This document shows positions 27,301-38,170 of a DNA stretch of 64,000 nt, one piece after another. A program made the translations under genes and the position numbers. Every line of letters begins with the position of its first letter. Within the stretch, counting starts at the first letter, position 1. The notes beneath the pieces were generated by a model, which saw only the letters and a list, made by a program, of their open reading frames with translations, was not told where the DNA came from and made no database searches. Source of the DNA: Liolophura sinensis (lineage: Eukaryota; Mollusca; Polyplacophora; Chitonida; Chitonidae); the NCBI RefSeq assembly GCF_032854445.1, contig NC_088295.1, positions 71,948,028-72,012,027 of the forward strand, in the 5' to 3' direction.

Positions 27301-30300
27301 CCACAAGTGTGTACTCCATTTCTCTATTCTGTACACATATTGGTATTAGAGCAAAAATGCTGGTTATGTTATCATTGGACTTACGTGTACTAGAAGCAAA
27401 AACTCATTATCATGAGACTTGTATGTATCTAACAACTCCCTCAACAGCCAACACCTTAATAAATTATTTTGAAGGAGAGATTTTTGAAGGTCAGGGAGAT
27501 GACTCAGATGTTTTAAGTGTCCACTGTGAAGCTGTGAACATTTAAGTCGGAAAAATGAAAATGAATCAAGGTATTTAACATATAGGCTCATACATCTTAA
27601 ATCATAATGGAACTATTTGCTGTTTGTTTTGTGTCTTGCAGCACCACTGTCGACAGTGCGGACGCATCTTCTGCTGGAACTGTAGTAACAACTGGGTGAT
27701 GACCACACATAGCAAGTAAGTGTGTAGCAAAATATGGTGAGCATGACCACACATAGCAAGTAAGTGTGTAGCAAAATATAGTGAGCATGACCACACATAG
27801 CAAGTAAGTGTGTAGCAAAATATAGTGAGCATGACTACACATAGCAAATAACTGTGTAGCAAAATATAGTGAGCATGACCTCACATAGCAAGTAAGTGTG
27901 TAGCAAAATATGGTGAGCATGACTACACATAGCAAGTAAGTGTGTAGCAAAATATAGTGAACATGACTACACATAGCAAATAACTGTGTAGCAAAATATA
28001 GTGAGCATGACCTCACATAGCAAGTAAGCGTGTCACAAAATATGGTGAGCATGACCACACTTAGCTAGTAAGTGTGTCACAAAATATGGTGAGCATCACC
28101 ACACATAGCAAGTAAGTGTGTCACAAAATATAGTGAGCATGACCACACACAGCAAGTGTCACAAAATATAGTGAGCATGACCACATATAGCAAGTAAGTG
28201 TGTCACAAAATATAGTGAGCATGACCTCACATAGCAAGTAAACATGTCGCAAAATATGGTGAGCATGACCACACATAGTAAGTAAACATGTCGCAAAATA
28301 TAGTGAGCATTTTACTATTACTGTCACAGTGATTCTTGCCAATATGCATGTTTTCAAAATACAAAATTATGACAATAGAGTGACTTCCCTTTGCAATATC
28401 AGATGGCAGTGGGATAGTTTAGAGAATATAGAAAACAAATGGGATTAGAATAATTTTACGGTTTATATTCTTGGGTGGGTTTGGCTTAATGATTTTCTCC
28501 TGTGATCTAAACATGAAGACTGCCATGTTACTAAAAGATGGGCAGATAGCCCTACTGTGCCTTAAAGCAGTGACATCATTTTGCACCGAGACATTGCTCT
28601 CTTGTTCTAATGATGTGACACGAGAACTGTGTATTGGTTGTGATATTAGATGTGCGCTTGGATAGTAAGTAAACAGGGAAATGTTCTCATTAGTTGTACA
28701 TATTTTTTTTAACCTTCACACATTTTGGTATTTGCTGATGAGCTGTTGTGTTTAATTATTACAGTAAGAAGGCCAGAGTTTGTAATGGTTGTTATATCAA
28801 GCAGAGGGATGTGGATGGAAAAGCAGATAGTCCTCTGGTGGGTAATGACAGTGACGATGATGAGGCAGGGTTATCAGGGTCCATGCACGGGAGATCAGCC
28901 ATATCAGAGGACAGGATGAGCCAGTCTTCTGCTTCCCAGGACGGAGCCACAACATCATCACTGGATATATCTGGTAAACATTTGAACTCCTGTACAACAG
29001 ATACAGTATAATCTGTGGTTTGAAGGAAAACCTTCAAGTGTTGTTCCATTACTGAACGTGGCAAATTGTCTAAGTAGACGTTGTGATATTTCTTGTGTGT
29101 TTGTATTAGACAGTGCTGCTTAATGATTTCCACAAAGTCAGTGGCATTAAACAGTCATTCGTTCATTCCACTAGGTCTGTTGACAAATTTTCATCTAGAC
29201 ACAAAAATATGTCATAGTAATGGTTGAGTACTTTGATTATCAAGTTCTTTGATATACATTTCATTTTCAAGAAAAAATGAAATTCACTTATAAAGACTTG
29301 ATGTTGCGTCTGATTAATAGCATATGTCCTGAATGTTGAAGGCTTTGCTTGGTATAATGTGCTAATCCAGGGGAGCTTACGATTATGCAGAAACAGCGGA
29401 AACACCTAGCCAATCGTGTGATATAATTTGCCATTATTGTTATTTGATTGGTTCTGGAGAGCTGGTGATATGATCGTTTACACCTAATGGTATGTGTTTT
29501 TGGGATCTCCATGTTTGTAGGTTTATGAGGCATTTGGTGGATGGCATTGGTTTTCTGCATTTCCTGTCGGTTCTTCTTTAATACCTATAAACCTTACTTT
29601 AGCTGTAATTTTAATATTCTTGAGCACGGTGTAAAAGTGAAATAAAAAAATATGTATATTTTGTACAATTTTTCTCTTGAATATAAGTTTTTGTTATTCA
29701 TTGTCTTGAACTGTAACATGTGTGTTTGATCCAGGCTTAGTGTCAGGGGATACAGACTCGCTGACCTCCACTGACCTGAGAGAAGTGGACAGTCCAGACT
29801 ACATGGCTGGAGATGAGTCCAGATACAGTGGAAATGAGACTGATGATAACAAACAGGGGAGACAACCATCTGAGGCAGCTTCCAATAAGTATGACAGCTG
29901 TTTTTTAGAGATGGTCCCCTGTTCTGAACCTGTAACCAACCCCTTCTCCCATTCTTGCCTTTCTCCGCAAAGAAACCATACCAGAGACTTTTTGGCAAAC
30001 AATTGATCAGTTCAAATCCAATCAAATTTTTCGTATTATTGTATAATAGTCCAAATGATTATTGCAAAACATCAGCCTCTTCTGTGTTACCATTCAGAAT
30101 CGGTGAAAAATTTTGTAAAGTGGATGGCAATTCCCAAACTTTCGAATCATTTCAATGCTATACATACTACAGATATGAGTCTGATATTAAGTAAAAGGCA
30201 ATAATTTGAGTTAAATGATTTTTGGTAAATCCAGAAAATTTGATTTGATTAGCAAATTTGGATTCTTTGCCAAAAATCTATAATATAACTTCTATAACTC

Positions 30301-33132
30301 ATAATCAGCTGACCCGAGTTCTAATTCTGTTCCCAACTTTGTAATATTATGTTGGGACTTACCAAGAAGCTGTCAGGATAATCTTTTCTTCCAGCTCAGT
30401 ATCAAACCTGATAATTCATCTGTAGAAATACAGGATCACACCAGTTCATTTTATCTGTAATATAGTAGTAATATCGTGTCATATATGTACATGTTAATTT
30501 TTGTGGTTGATTTAAACTCTTTAAGATGTTCAAGTGCGCATTATGTTCACCATGATATTGAACACTACAGAAGGAATACACATGATCCAAGAAGTGATAT
30601 GCTAACTTAGTACAAGAGCAAGAAAATACTAAGTGATTGATCCCTCGTTTGAGTGGTCAGAAATAGCCTAGTCCATTGGACATTGAAATTTAATGTATAT
30701 CACTGACAAATTGACGTGTACATGCACTTGCATGCTGTGATATGACTAAGGAAGATAACTCTGTTAGTTAACTTTGGATACATTTCGGTGTATCAGTGTG
30801 TGTAAAGGGAGATTGTACATGTATGACTGGTGTTCCATCATATGGCACAGGAAGGTAACTCTTGTAGTACTGATAAAAGCGATGACTATGGATAGGTGCA
30901 TTTGTGTATCTGGGCATGTAAAGGGAAATTGTATTACGTGTGTTCTATTATATAGCAAAGGGAGATAACTCCTGTAGCCCTGATAATAGTGTCAGCATCT
31001 GTATGTATGCACGGGGGGGTATATATACAGGGAGAGTATATATGTTTGACCAGGGACTTTTCCTCCACTACGGATGAACTGACCTCTGTCCCTGCCGCTC
31101 AGTCCTCAGACGACTCGGGGAAGGAAGACCCATTTCATGTTATCAGTGAGGAGGAGATAGTCAAATCCCTCAGTGGTTCCTTTGGCTCTCCCCCTCCCAG
31201 CCTGGACATGAGGTACCTCTTCGCCAACCTTTTAAGTTTTAGATCGAAACAAATTATATATATAAGTAATATTGATTTACTTTCTGACTGAGGCTTTAGA
31301 ACTAATAATTTTGCCTTGAAAAAAGTATGTTTTTTTTTTAAAAAAAAGCTGATAATCTAATTTGAAGCCCTGGAAACTGTAGTAATAAAGCTAGTATGAT
31401 ACACACACGCTTGCTACCAATCCACTACTTTTGCTTTTTAACCATTTCTCCCATCCCTTAACCACTCTCTAAACAATGATGTATGTCCAACACACATGAT
31501 TAGTTAAATGGGCCATATCTACATTACCCAAACATGTCCATATTATTTTATATCCAGTGGTAGTTATTTTCTCTTTTGACCATGTTTGATCAGTTGTGTA
31601 TGTGTGTTGGCATTTCACTTCACGTGACTTTCACTTTCAGTATGACCAGCAGTCTTATGATTACCGTGGAAGACCTCCAGAAGGGACATGTGAACCGGGA
31701 CAATGAAGTTTGGTTGAAGGCTGGCCGCAGGTTTTCCGTCCCAATCTTGATCGACTCAGTGGGTGTGGTTCTGTGCTGGGAGTTCACCACTCAGCCAAAG
31801 GTGAGAACACACAGTATGCCCTTGGACACTTCCCAATGACATTTTCTCCATCAGCCAATTCTCCCTTATTAAACATGTATAATCAGGAAGTAAACACTCT
31901 TCTTTTTTTGGTTCTTGGGATAGTTAATCTTTGTAGAGCAGGAATGACATTTTTGCACAACTTTGAAATCATGACAGTTTGGCAAAACAAGTTCATATGT
32001 GTTAGATTGTGTCATTATAATAACTGGTCTGATCATCAGTTTTTGCTGTTTCAGAGGATGGCAAATTTTAATTTTTGTCCAATATTTAAGAAGGCAAACA
32101 AGATTTTCATGCAGTAATTTTAAACTAGGTTATTAAAAGACCAGCATTACCCATGATTTTGACAAAAAAAATCAATCTGTTAAAATCTCTCTTAGTTTTG
32201 CTTGTGCTATGTGTATCTTCTCTGCAAAACACTTGATGAGCTTCCATTCACACTACATGTGCAGGATATTGGGTTCAGTGCCACCTATGGGGAGCAGGAG
32301 ACGACACCCAGCCACGAGGCACAGGTCCTGATAGAACCATGTAAATGTAACTCTCACAAACAGGCCGTACGAGGAGAGCTAACTGCCAAGAAGAAGGGAG
32401 TCTACACTCTCATGTTTGATAACAGCTATTCCAAGTAAGTTGGCTGGCTACCCACATGCATGAACATACCTGTTTTCTAATGACCAAGGCCACCACGCTG
32501 ATATACAATAAAACACGAGTAACCAGGTAAGGGAGGGGGTTGTCCTGAAAGTTTTGCTAAGTAGCATTTTACAGTGAGTGTGAGGGTAAAGTGGTGTTGG
32601 TATTGATGTCATCTTCATTAAACTTAAAGGACCTGTTGAGCAAGCATTGAAGATGTAGCTCTCGACATTCTTGATAGATGATTTTCTTCTAACGCCTATC
32701 TAGAAATAAGTATTTCTTCTTAGTGTTCTGTTTATTTGAAGCTAAAGTTCATATAACTTTCTGAGTTTATCCAGAAAATGAAATGGTGACAGTGCAAGAC
32801 CATGTTAGCACAGGCTAGGCTGTGTTATTATTTGTATCCTGGTATACCATTTCCTTTGCATGATTCATTGAAATACATACTCTAACATTTTTAATTGCAA
32901 TGTATCAGTTATCCCATATCAGTCAAGTTTTGCATCTGAAACGGGTGTCCTATTGTTATAAAGCATGCATGCATAGCTCTACTACATCAGTCAGTGACCA
33001 TTGAGCCTGTATCCCTTTAAAGTGGTAGTTCTTTTTGAACTGATCTTAAGTCAGTAATGTTTGCTTTTCTCCATTCACAGACTTACTGCAAAGAAATTAT
33101 CTTACAGCTTGTATGTGAAGAGCAGTAAATGA
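15369..33132 (+). CDS. FYCO1: FYCO1: RUN, coiled-coil, FYVE, LIR and GOLD autophagy adaptor
   Basis: Adaptor that in vertebrates links LC3, PI3P and Rab7 on autophagosomes and late endosomes to plus-end microtubule transport. Exons: 15369-15441, 15845-15964, 16225-16337, 16982-17088, 17535-17678, 17991-18081, 19052-19278, 20205-21255, 22010-23497, 23833-23973, 25773-25844, 26126-26173, 26494-26630, 27122-27260, 27642-27715, 28765-28973, 29735-29888, 31054-31212, 31641-31800, 32265-32434, 33081-33132. They total 4929 nt, 1642 aa (human about 1478), all in phase. Domains: RUN about 25-185; heptad-rich coiled coil about 230-1290; FYVE about 1295-1360 with WIED, KHHCRQCG and RVC signatures; LIR core FHVI at 1490-1493 followed by SEEEI; GOLD about 1516-1642 ending in a beta-rich C-terminus. 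The domain order is diagnostic for FYCO1 rather than the RUFY proteins, which lack GOLD. Weakest junctions: donor GTATTG after 21255 and acceptor before 22010. Three introns hold tandem arrays, listed separately. Confidence 0.95.
16618..16795 (+). repeat. SINE family A, 5'-truncated
   Basis: In a FYCO1 intron. Body elements ACCTGGGAAGGTCTGCCAGC, CTCTGCCTGGTTTCCTCCC and ACCATAATGTTGG lead to the tail CTGAGTACGGTGTAAAGCAC. The head is absent. Confidence 0.75.
18228..18850 (+). repeat. 38-bp minisatellite with donor-like GTGAGT motif in a FYCO1 intron
   Basis: About 15 imperfect units reading roughly GTGAGTGTAGTTGACTCAG then TAATGGAACTGCTGTCAGG. Every well-kept unit joins CAGG to GTGAGT, which looks like a strong 5' splice site. 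The array lies in the intron between exons 17991-18081 and 19052-19278, about 150 bases from the real donor GTAGGT. Unlike the two arrays further on, the unit does not obviously contain exon sequence. Confidence 0.85.
19549..19800 (+). repeat. SINE family A, diverged
   Basis: In a FYCO1 intron. Head (GGGCCTCCAGGGCCTGTTGG), body (GCAACCTGCGGATGGTCATG) and tail (CCAATCAAATAAATAAATA) are all recognisable but diverged from the reference copy at 13413-13678. Confidence 0.8.
23600..23818 (+). repeat. degenerate SINE with the shared tail
   Basis: Ends in AACATCAATCAAATAAATAA, the tail shared by the tRNA-derived SINEs here. The preceding 180 bases resemble a SINE body only loosely (GGATGGTAGTTTACTCCAG). 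It lies in the FYCO1 intron just before exon 23833-23973. Confidence 0.45.
23861..25412 (+). repeat. 113-bp minisatellite copying a FYCO1 coiled-coil exon end and its donor
   Basis: The last 75 nt of exon 23833-23973 plus about 38 nt of its intron are repeated head to tail. GTATGT donors sit at 23974, 24087, 24199, 24313, 24426, 24537, 24651 (here GTATAT), 24764, 24875, 24989, 25102, 25216 and 25330, then a broken last unit. Spacings cycle 113, 111-112, 114, so three monomer types form a higher-order unit of about 338 bp. Monomers ending at 24086, 24425, 24763 and 25101 keep a 75-nt open phase-0 stretch preceded by GGTAG. The others carry an extra base (AGGTGAAG) and/or a 2-base loss (AAACGAG). 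Confidence 0.92.
27699..28312 (+). repeat. 44-bp minisatellite copying an FYVE exon end and its GTAAGT donor
   Basis: The unit contains the last 17 nt of FYCO1 exon 27642-27715 (ATGACCACACATAGCAA) followed by GTAAGTGTGTAGCAAAATAT and GGTGAGC. Donor copies fall in an exact 44-bp register at 27716, 27760, 27804, 27892, 27936, 28024, 28068, 28112, 28238 and 28282. Two copies (27848, 27980) have lost the GT, and one unit near 28150 is internally deleted, which shifts the following copy to 28194. Long minus-strand ORFs across the array are repeat translations, not genes. Confidence 0.93.
29605..29650 (+). repeat. SINE tail fragment
   Basis: TTAATATTCTTGAGCACGGT followed by GTAAAAGTGAAATAAAA is the 3' end of the SINE tail without any body. 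It lies in a FYCO1 intron. Confidence 0.5.
30720..30985 (+). repeat. diverged tandem duplication, about 120-bp unit
   Basis: Two and a half imperfect units share GTAAAGGGAGATTGTA / GTAAAGGGAAATTGTA and GGAAGATAACTCTGT / GGAAGGTAACTCTTG / GGGAGATAACTCCTG. The block lies in the intron just upstream of the LIR-coding FYCO1 exon. Confidence 0.7.
31133..31144 (+). other. FYCO1: LC3-interacting (LIR) core of FYCO1
   Basis: The codons give F-H-V-I, preceded by acidic residues (KEDP) and followed by SEEEI. This matches the LIR pattern [WFY]xx[LIV] and aligns with the known human FYCO1 LIR (FDII then TDEEL) in the same place between the FYVE and GOLD domains. Binding to ATG8-family proteins is inferred from this alignment. 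Confidence 0.8.
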
Positions 33133-35040
33133 AGGCCTGAGACAGTGCTGTGAGGGTTTTGACAAGTGTGTAGGCCTGTCATAGTGTCACATACTCTACT
33201 CTATCTAACGGTTATATGCGCTCATTTTACTTCTGCTGCTTTACATTCATTATGTCACGAATATTAATTATACTCCTTACTGTGATAAATCATGTTTTTC
33301 AGTGTACAAAATTAGTTTTAATTTGGACAATGATATTGACTTAGGAAATCTAGTTATGTGTTAAATTTGTCGAGAATGCTGATATTCAAGTATCATTAGT
33401 TACATTTTATAAAACTGAACTTATGATTTCAAGTTGTGTATGTGTCAAGAAAGACAGACATTACAGAAGTCTTAAAACGGTTATATCATGCTGCTTTGTA
33501 CATGTATCTGTGTTTAAGGTTGTGGATGTACATTATTTGTGGAAACAGTCTATAATCTTTATGTAAGTCAGCTGATTTGTGTGTGTGCTCTGGGCGGTGT
33601 GCATGTATAGGTATTGCCACTGGCAGTTAGGGTTTCCATTTCCATCTTTCCCACTCTTATTGTTGCACATGTTTAATTTGTGAGCAGGAAATGCCACTTT
33701 TTCCTAGTGCCATATGCTCAACAATAAAAAGTGTCTTTACTGTGCCTTCATACTGTTTAAGCTGTCCAACATTTTGTGTACATGTGAACTAAAGTACTGC
33801 CCAAACACTGCCCTCAAACTGAACATTTAATGAGGTAACACTGAAATATTGCTCTCTGTTGCCTGGCACTGCTTGTTTTTTCTAACATGTTTGCACATAA
33901 AAAGGCCAACTATAGATTTAAGGTTTGTAGTGAACTTAGATTTAAAAATATGCAGTTTTGCCTTGTTCAATGTTATATTGTATATATGCATATGTGGATG
34001 GTGTTATTTTTCCCCAGGATATCTCAAATGACATTGTGCATAAAGGTGAAGAAACTAGGGTAATCAGAACTGTAAAATATTCTGGTGTTGTTTTTCCTGA
34101 TTGGTTGCATTCAGTGTTTTAACATCTATAATCTGTTTTTATTGTTACCACATTAAATGCTGTTGTACACTGTATGTCGACATAAGGAAGTACAAGAAAT
34201 ATGAATAGCATGTAATTTTCCAAGATTGTTTTTTACTTGGTTAATTTTACTGGTAGACCTGTAGGTACATATGGTATATCTTTTATATAGGAAGTGTAGG
34301 TGATGGATAAATCATATTTCTTGTTAGAAGAAACATCATGCATTCTTTATGCTGTGTAACTCTGTATTGGTTACTAGTAGTTTTATATGTATCCTGGTAC
34401 ATGAGGGCTCTGGCTGATCATAACGTCACGTTTTATCGTTGATTTGTGTCACTTTTAATAACACTTTATGTGTATATACCTATATGTGTATATACACAGT
34501 GCATATCAGGAATGCTGTCACCGGTGAACAAAGGTTGTATAAACTAGACTACTGTCCAACGACTGTCAGTTTAGGCTACTGCCAGTGTTCATCCAGTCAC
34601 AATGTGAGCATGTGTATTGTAAAACTGACAAAACATACTTCATTGCATTATATCATGTTACTGTCCAAACTCCTAACATTTGATACATAAAGGATTGGGC
34701 AGATGGTGTGTTAAGGTCTGAATGGTTGTACATAGTACTTATGTATCCAAAACCTACTCTGAGTTTATATAAGTTCAGTACCGACTACAGGTAGCCATTA
34801 TGTTTACATTGTGACTGCATTGATGACACTGCTGTTGTCATCTGACAATAGAAAGGTGCTATCATTTGCTGATATATATACCTCATGATGAAATCATGTT
34901 TGTTTGACTCAGGTGATGGAACAGTTTGTTTTTCATATCATTCTATATGTACACTTTTATTGAAATTTTAAACCCACTTTTACATATATTTACCTTCTTG
35001 GAATGTTTCTGACATTGAATCAATAAATGTTATCCTGGTT
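33133..35040 (+). other. FYCO1 3' UTR and downstream DNA
   Basis: No coding sequence. Polyadenylation-type AATAAA signals occur at 33723-33728 and 35022-35027, so the 3' UTR is about 0.6 kb or about 1.9 kb long. From about 35040 to 35780 is the gap between the two converging genes, in which nothing else was recognised. Confidence 0.5.
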
Positions 35041-35926
35041 TCAGGAATGCGAAGGAAACCTTTTGTGTTATGCTTCATGTTTTCAGTCCTGTTAGGGTAC
35101 TAGAGGGGAATATAATTTTAGCTCTTTTCGTCAGTGACCTATCAGTTTTCGTACTTTTTTTTTCACAATAGTACAGTATATGGTTTCACCATGACATCTT
35201 ACAGATCAAGTTTGAGTTTGGGGCTGTTCTGTCTAGCTTTGACAAAATTATGGCTGTCCTCGTTCTGTTGTTGATTTTTTTTTTCAAAATGGGACTTTGT
35301 TTTAATGGGGTACTGGCAACCTTTCCTCTCACAGTATATATGGATGCAGTGAATTAGGACTTCCACATTGCAAGCCTTTGCGTGATGTTTCATCTGATGT
35401 AAATGTGACGTTGCACTGTTTAAGATACAGTAGAACGTTCAGTGTCGCTGAAATGATGTAATATGTCCCATTTCAGACATTTACTTGTACCCTACTAAAA
35501 CTTGGTACATAGCTTCACCATGGCAATTTACAGATGGAGTCCCAGTTTAAGCCCTTGTTTAAACAAAATTCACACAAAGCTTTGTCCATTTTCTGGACCC
35601 CTGACTAGAAGGGATTGGTACAGACAACCAATGTACAGACAAGCCTGTGAGAACTGTGTTCCAACCCACATCCACACATTGTCGAGCTTAGTAGTTGTAC
35701 TCCATCTTTCAGGCAAGTCGAAAACATTTTTATAACTGAAAATATGAATGCTGAAACCATTCATCAGATCTGAGTAAAACAAATTTATTGGTCAGACTTT
35801 AGGACGGATATAATATTTACATACATGTAGACGCACCATAGCACTTTAACACAAGTGATGGATGAATGCATGCCTATTGGTGGGAAAAGTCTTGTGGTAA
35901 AGGTGTTCTGTCACCAAATATTAGTC

Positions 35927-36564
35927 ATAGCATGATGGAATATCCCGTGCATATGATGGAATACCTAAGCACCTGATGGAATAATCCATGCACATGACCA
36001 TGGAATACCTATGCACATGATGGAATAACCCCTGCACATGATGGAATAACCAAAGCACATGATGGAATACCCATGCACATGATGGAATACCCCACTCACA
36101 TGACAGAATAACCAAAACACATGATGGAATAATCCATGCACATGACCATGGAATACCCATGCACATGATGGAATAACCCATGCACATAATGGAATATCCC
36201 ATGCATATGATCACAGAATACCCAAGCACATGATGGAATAACCCATGCACATGATGGAATATCCCATGCATATGATCACAGAATACCCAAGCACATGGTG
36301 GAATAACCCATGCACATGACGGAATATCCCATGCATATGATCACAGAATACCCAAGCACATGGTGGAATAACCCATGCACATGACGGAATATCCCATGCA
36401 TATGATCACAGAATACCCAAGCACATGGTGGAATAACCCATGCACATGACGAAATATCCCATGCATATGATCACAGAATACCCAAGCACATGATGGAATA
36501 ACCCATGCCCATGACGGAATATACCATGCATATGATCACAGAATGCCCAAGCACATGATGGAAT
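35927..36564. repeat. tandem array with 65-bp higher-order unit
   Basis: Built from about 21-bp subunits of the type CACATGATGGAATAACCCATG. In the right half three subunits form a regular 65-bp unit (marker GCACATGGTGG at 36291, 36356 and 36421). The left half is irregular. A remnant unit continues at 36807-36835 beyond the inserted SINE. A minus-strand ORF across it is only repeat translation. Confidence 0.9.
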
Positions 36565-36806
36565 TTATTTATTTATTTATTTGATTGGTGTTTTACGCCG
36601 TACTCAAGAATACTTCACTTATGGTGGGGGGAAACCGGGCATAGCCAGGGAGGAACCCACGACCATCCGCAGGTTGCTGGCAGACCTTCCCACGTACGGC
36701 CGGAGAGGAAGCCAGCATGAGCTGGACTCACAGCGACCGCATTGGTGAGAGACTCCTGGGTCATTACGCTGCGCTAGCGCGCTAACCAACTGAGCCACGG
36801 AGGCCC
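36565..36806 (-). repeat. SINE family A, full length, inserted in the tandem array
   Basis: Plus strand opens with TTATTTATTTATTTATTTGA (inverted tail) and closes with CTGAGCCACGGAGGCCCC (inverted tRNA-like head). The element is flanked by the 13-bp direct repeat CACATGATGGAAT at 36552-36564 and 36810-36822. This may be the target-site duplication, though it is also the array subunit itself. Confidence 0.85.
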
Positions 36807-38170
36807 CCACACATGATGGAATAACCCATGCACAGCAGACCAGTGCAATTTGCAAGGTATGTTATTGCCAAAACACTTACTTATTTACTGGATGTAGTAA
36901 CTGTTATTGTGATAAGATTTTAGTCAAACTAGGTACAGATTGTTTTCACACAGTAAAACTCACTTCGTAACAATGGTACAATTACATGCATGTATACACG
37001 TAAATGTAAATATACAAAACTATGCAGGGTGTACATTTGTAGATAATATCCACAGTAAATAACACCTGCCGAATTCTCTTCAGTGACATCAAACTACAAC
37101 TGTTGAGTTAATGGCAATATTTTGCAAACTGATGCTCATGGCATGACACACACAAAAAAAAGTCCATCATTACATCTACCTAAAGTATACTCTCATAAAA
37201 ACACTGATGCAAATGAGTTAGACAAATGTAACTGCAAAGAGTTTCTAGTTATGAAATCTGCAGTATGCTAGATGTATAAAACACACCACAGCCGGGTTCT
37301 AAGGTATCAGACAGGTAGTATATAACATGAATAACTTTTTAACCTGAAGATCAGAATGAGATTTCCATTCAGCTACTGGCATATATCTGTTATAGTCCAA
37401 AAATTCAGAGAACTTAGAAGTACAATGTATAATGACCTCATGTTATCAACTTACACTGACACCCTATACTCAGATAACTTTTTTTAACATGCTAGGTCAT
37501 AAGTGTAGGAAAATATCAAAATTTTTTTACTTTCCGTAACCCAACAATAGTGTATCAGAGATTTCAGAATTTTAAAATATGAAAGCATGAAAATATGTAC
37601 ATCTTACAAAAAATACCAAACTAACTTCACTACAGACAGATATTTAAAACATATCCACGAATATTTGAATATGAAGATTATCTCAAGGGTTTCTTATAAC
37701 CAATGTATGCAAAATGTGTAGAATAAGTCTGACCAGAGGCTAGACTACTGTGATAGGTAAGACAGTCCAGAGCAGAACTATTCAGGAATAACACATCACT
37801 GAGAAGATATGCCACATGATTGACACGATAAAACATTCTGACAGAATATGAATTTCTATGGAGTCAAACATGGACAAAATACAATTTATTTCATAATGGT
37901 TGTTACCAGGTTGGGCCATCATTTGGGTCATAAATGGTCCTGTGACAATATTCTGAAGGTTAACAACCACAACAAGTAGCACTATAGTGTCTCACAGGTG
38001 AGCTAGAGCTTGGTGTTTAAATGCTTATGTGACATACAACTGGACGGAACGCCTTTATCATGGATACTGGAAAGATTTACATCTTTGTCATGGACATAAC
38101 ATGCAGGCAGGCTACACTAATGTACAACAGGCTGATCACATAAGTTGGTTTTTAAAATTAGTTCTGCACT

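Larger units (their letters stand above)
35784..38170 (-). other. presumed LZTFL1 3' UTR
   Basis: Minus-strand AATAAA at 35784-35789 (TTTATT on the plus strand) is the most distal plausible polyadenylation signal seen before the FYCO1 end. If it is used, the 3' UTR is about 2.4 kb and contains the 65-bp tandem array and an inserted SINE. A shorter 3' UTR is possible. Confidence 0.4.

Noticed and set aside
27597-28357. Minus-strand ORFs of 60-150 codons with repeated [11 protein letters not shown]-type peptides
   Set aside because: They are translations of the 44-bp tandem array on the wrong strand, not genes.
35921-36271. Minus-strand ORF rich in MGYSIMCMGY-like repeats
   Set aside because: Translation of the 21/65-bp tandem array; no start context or homology.
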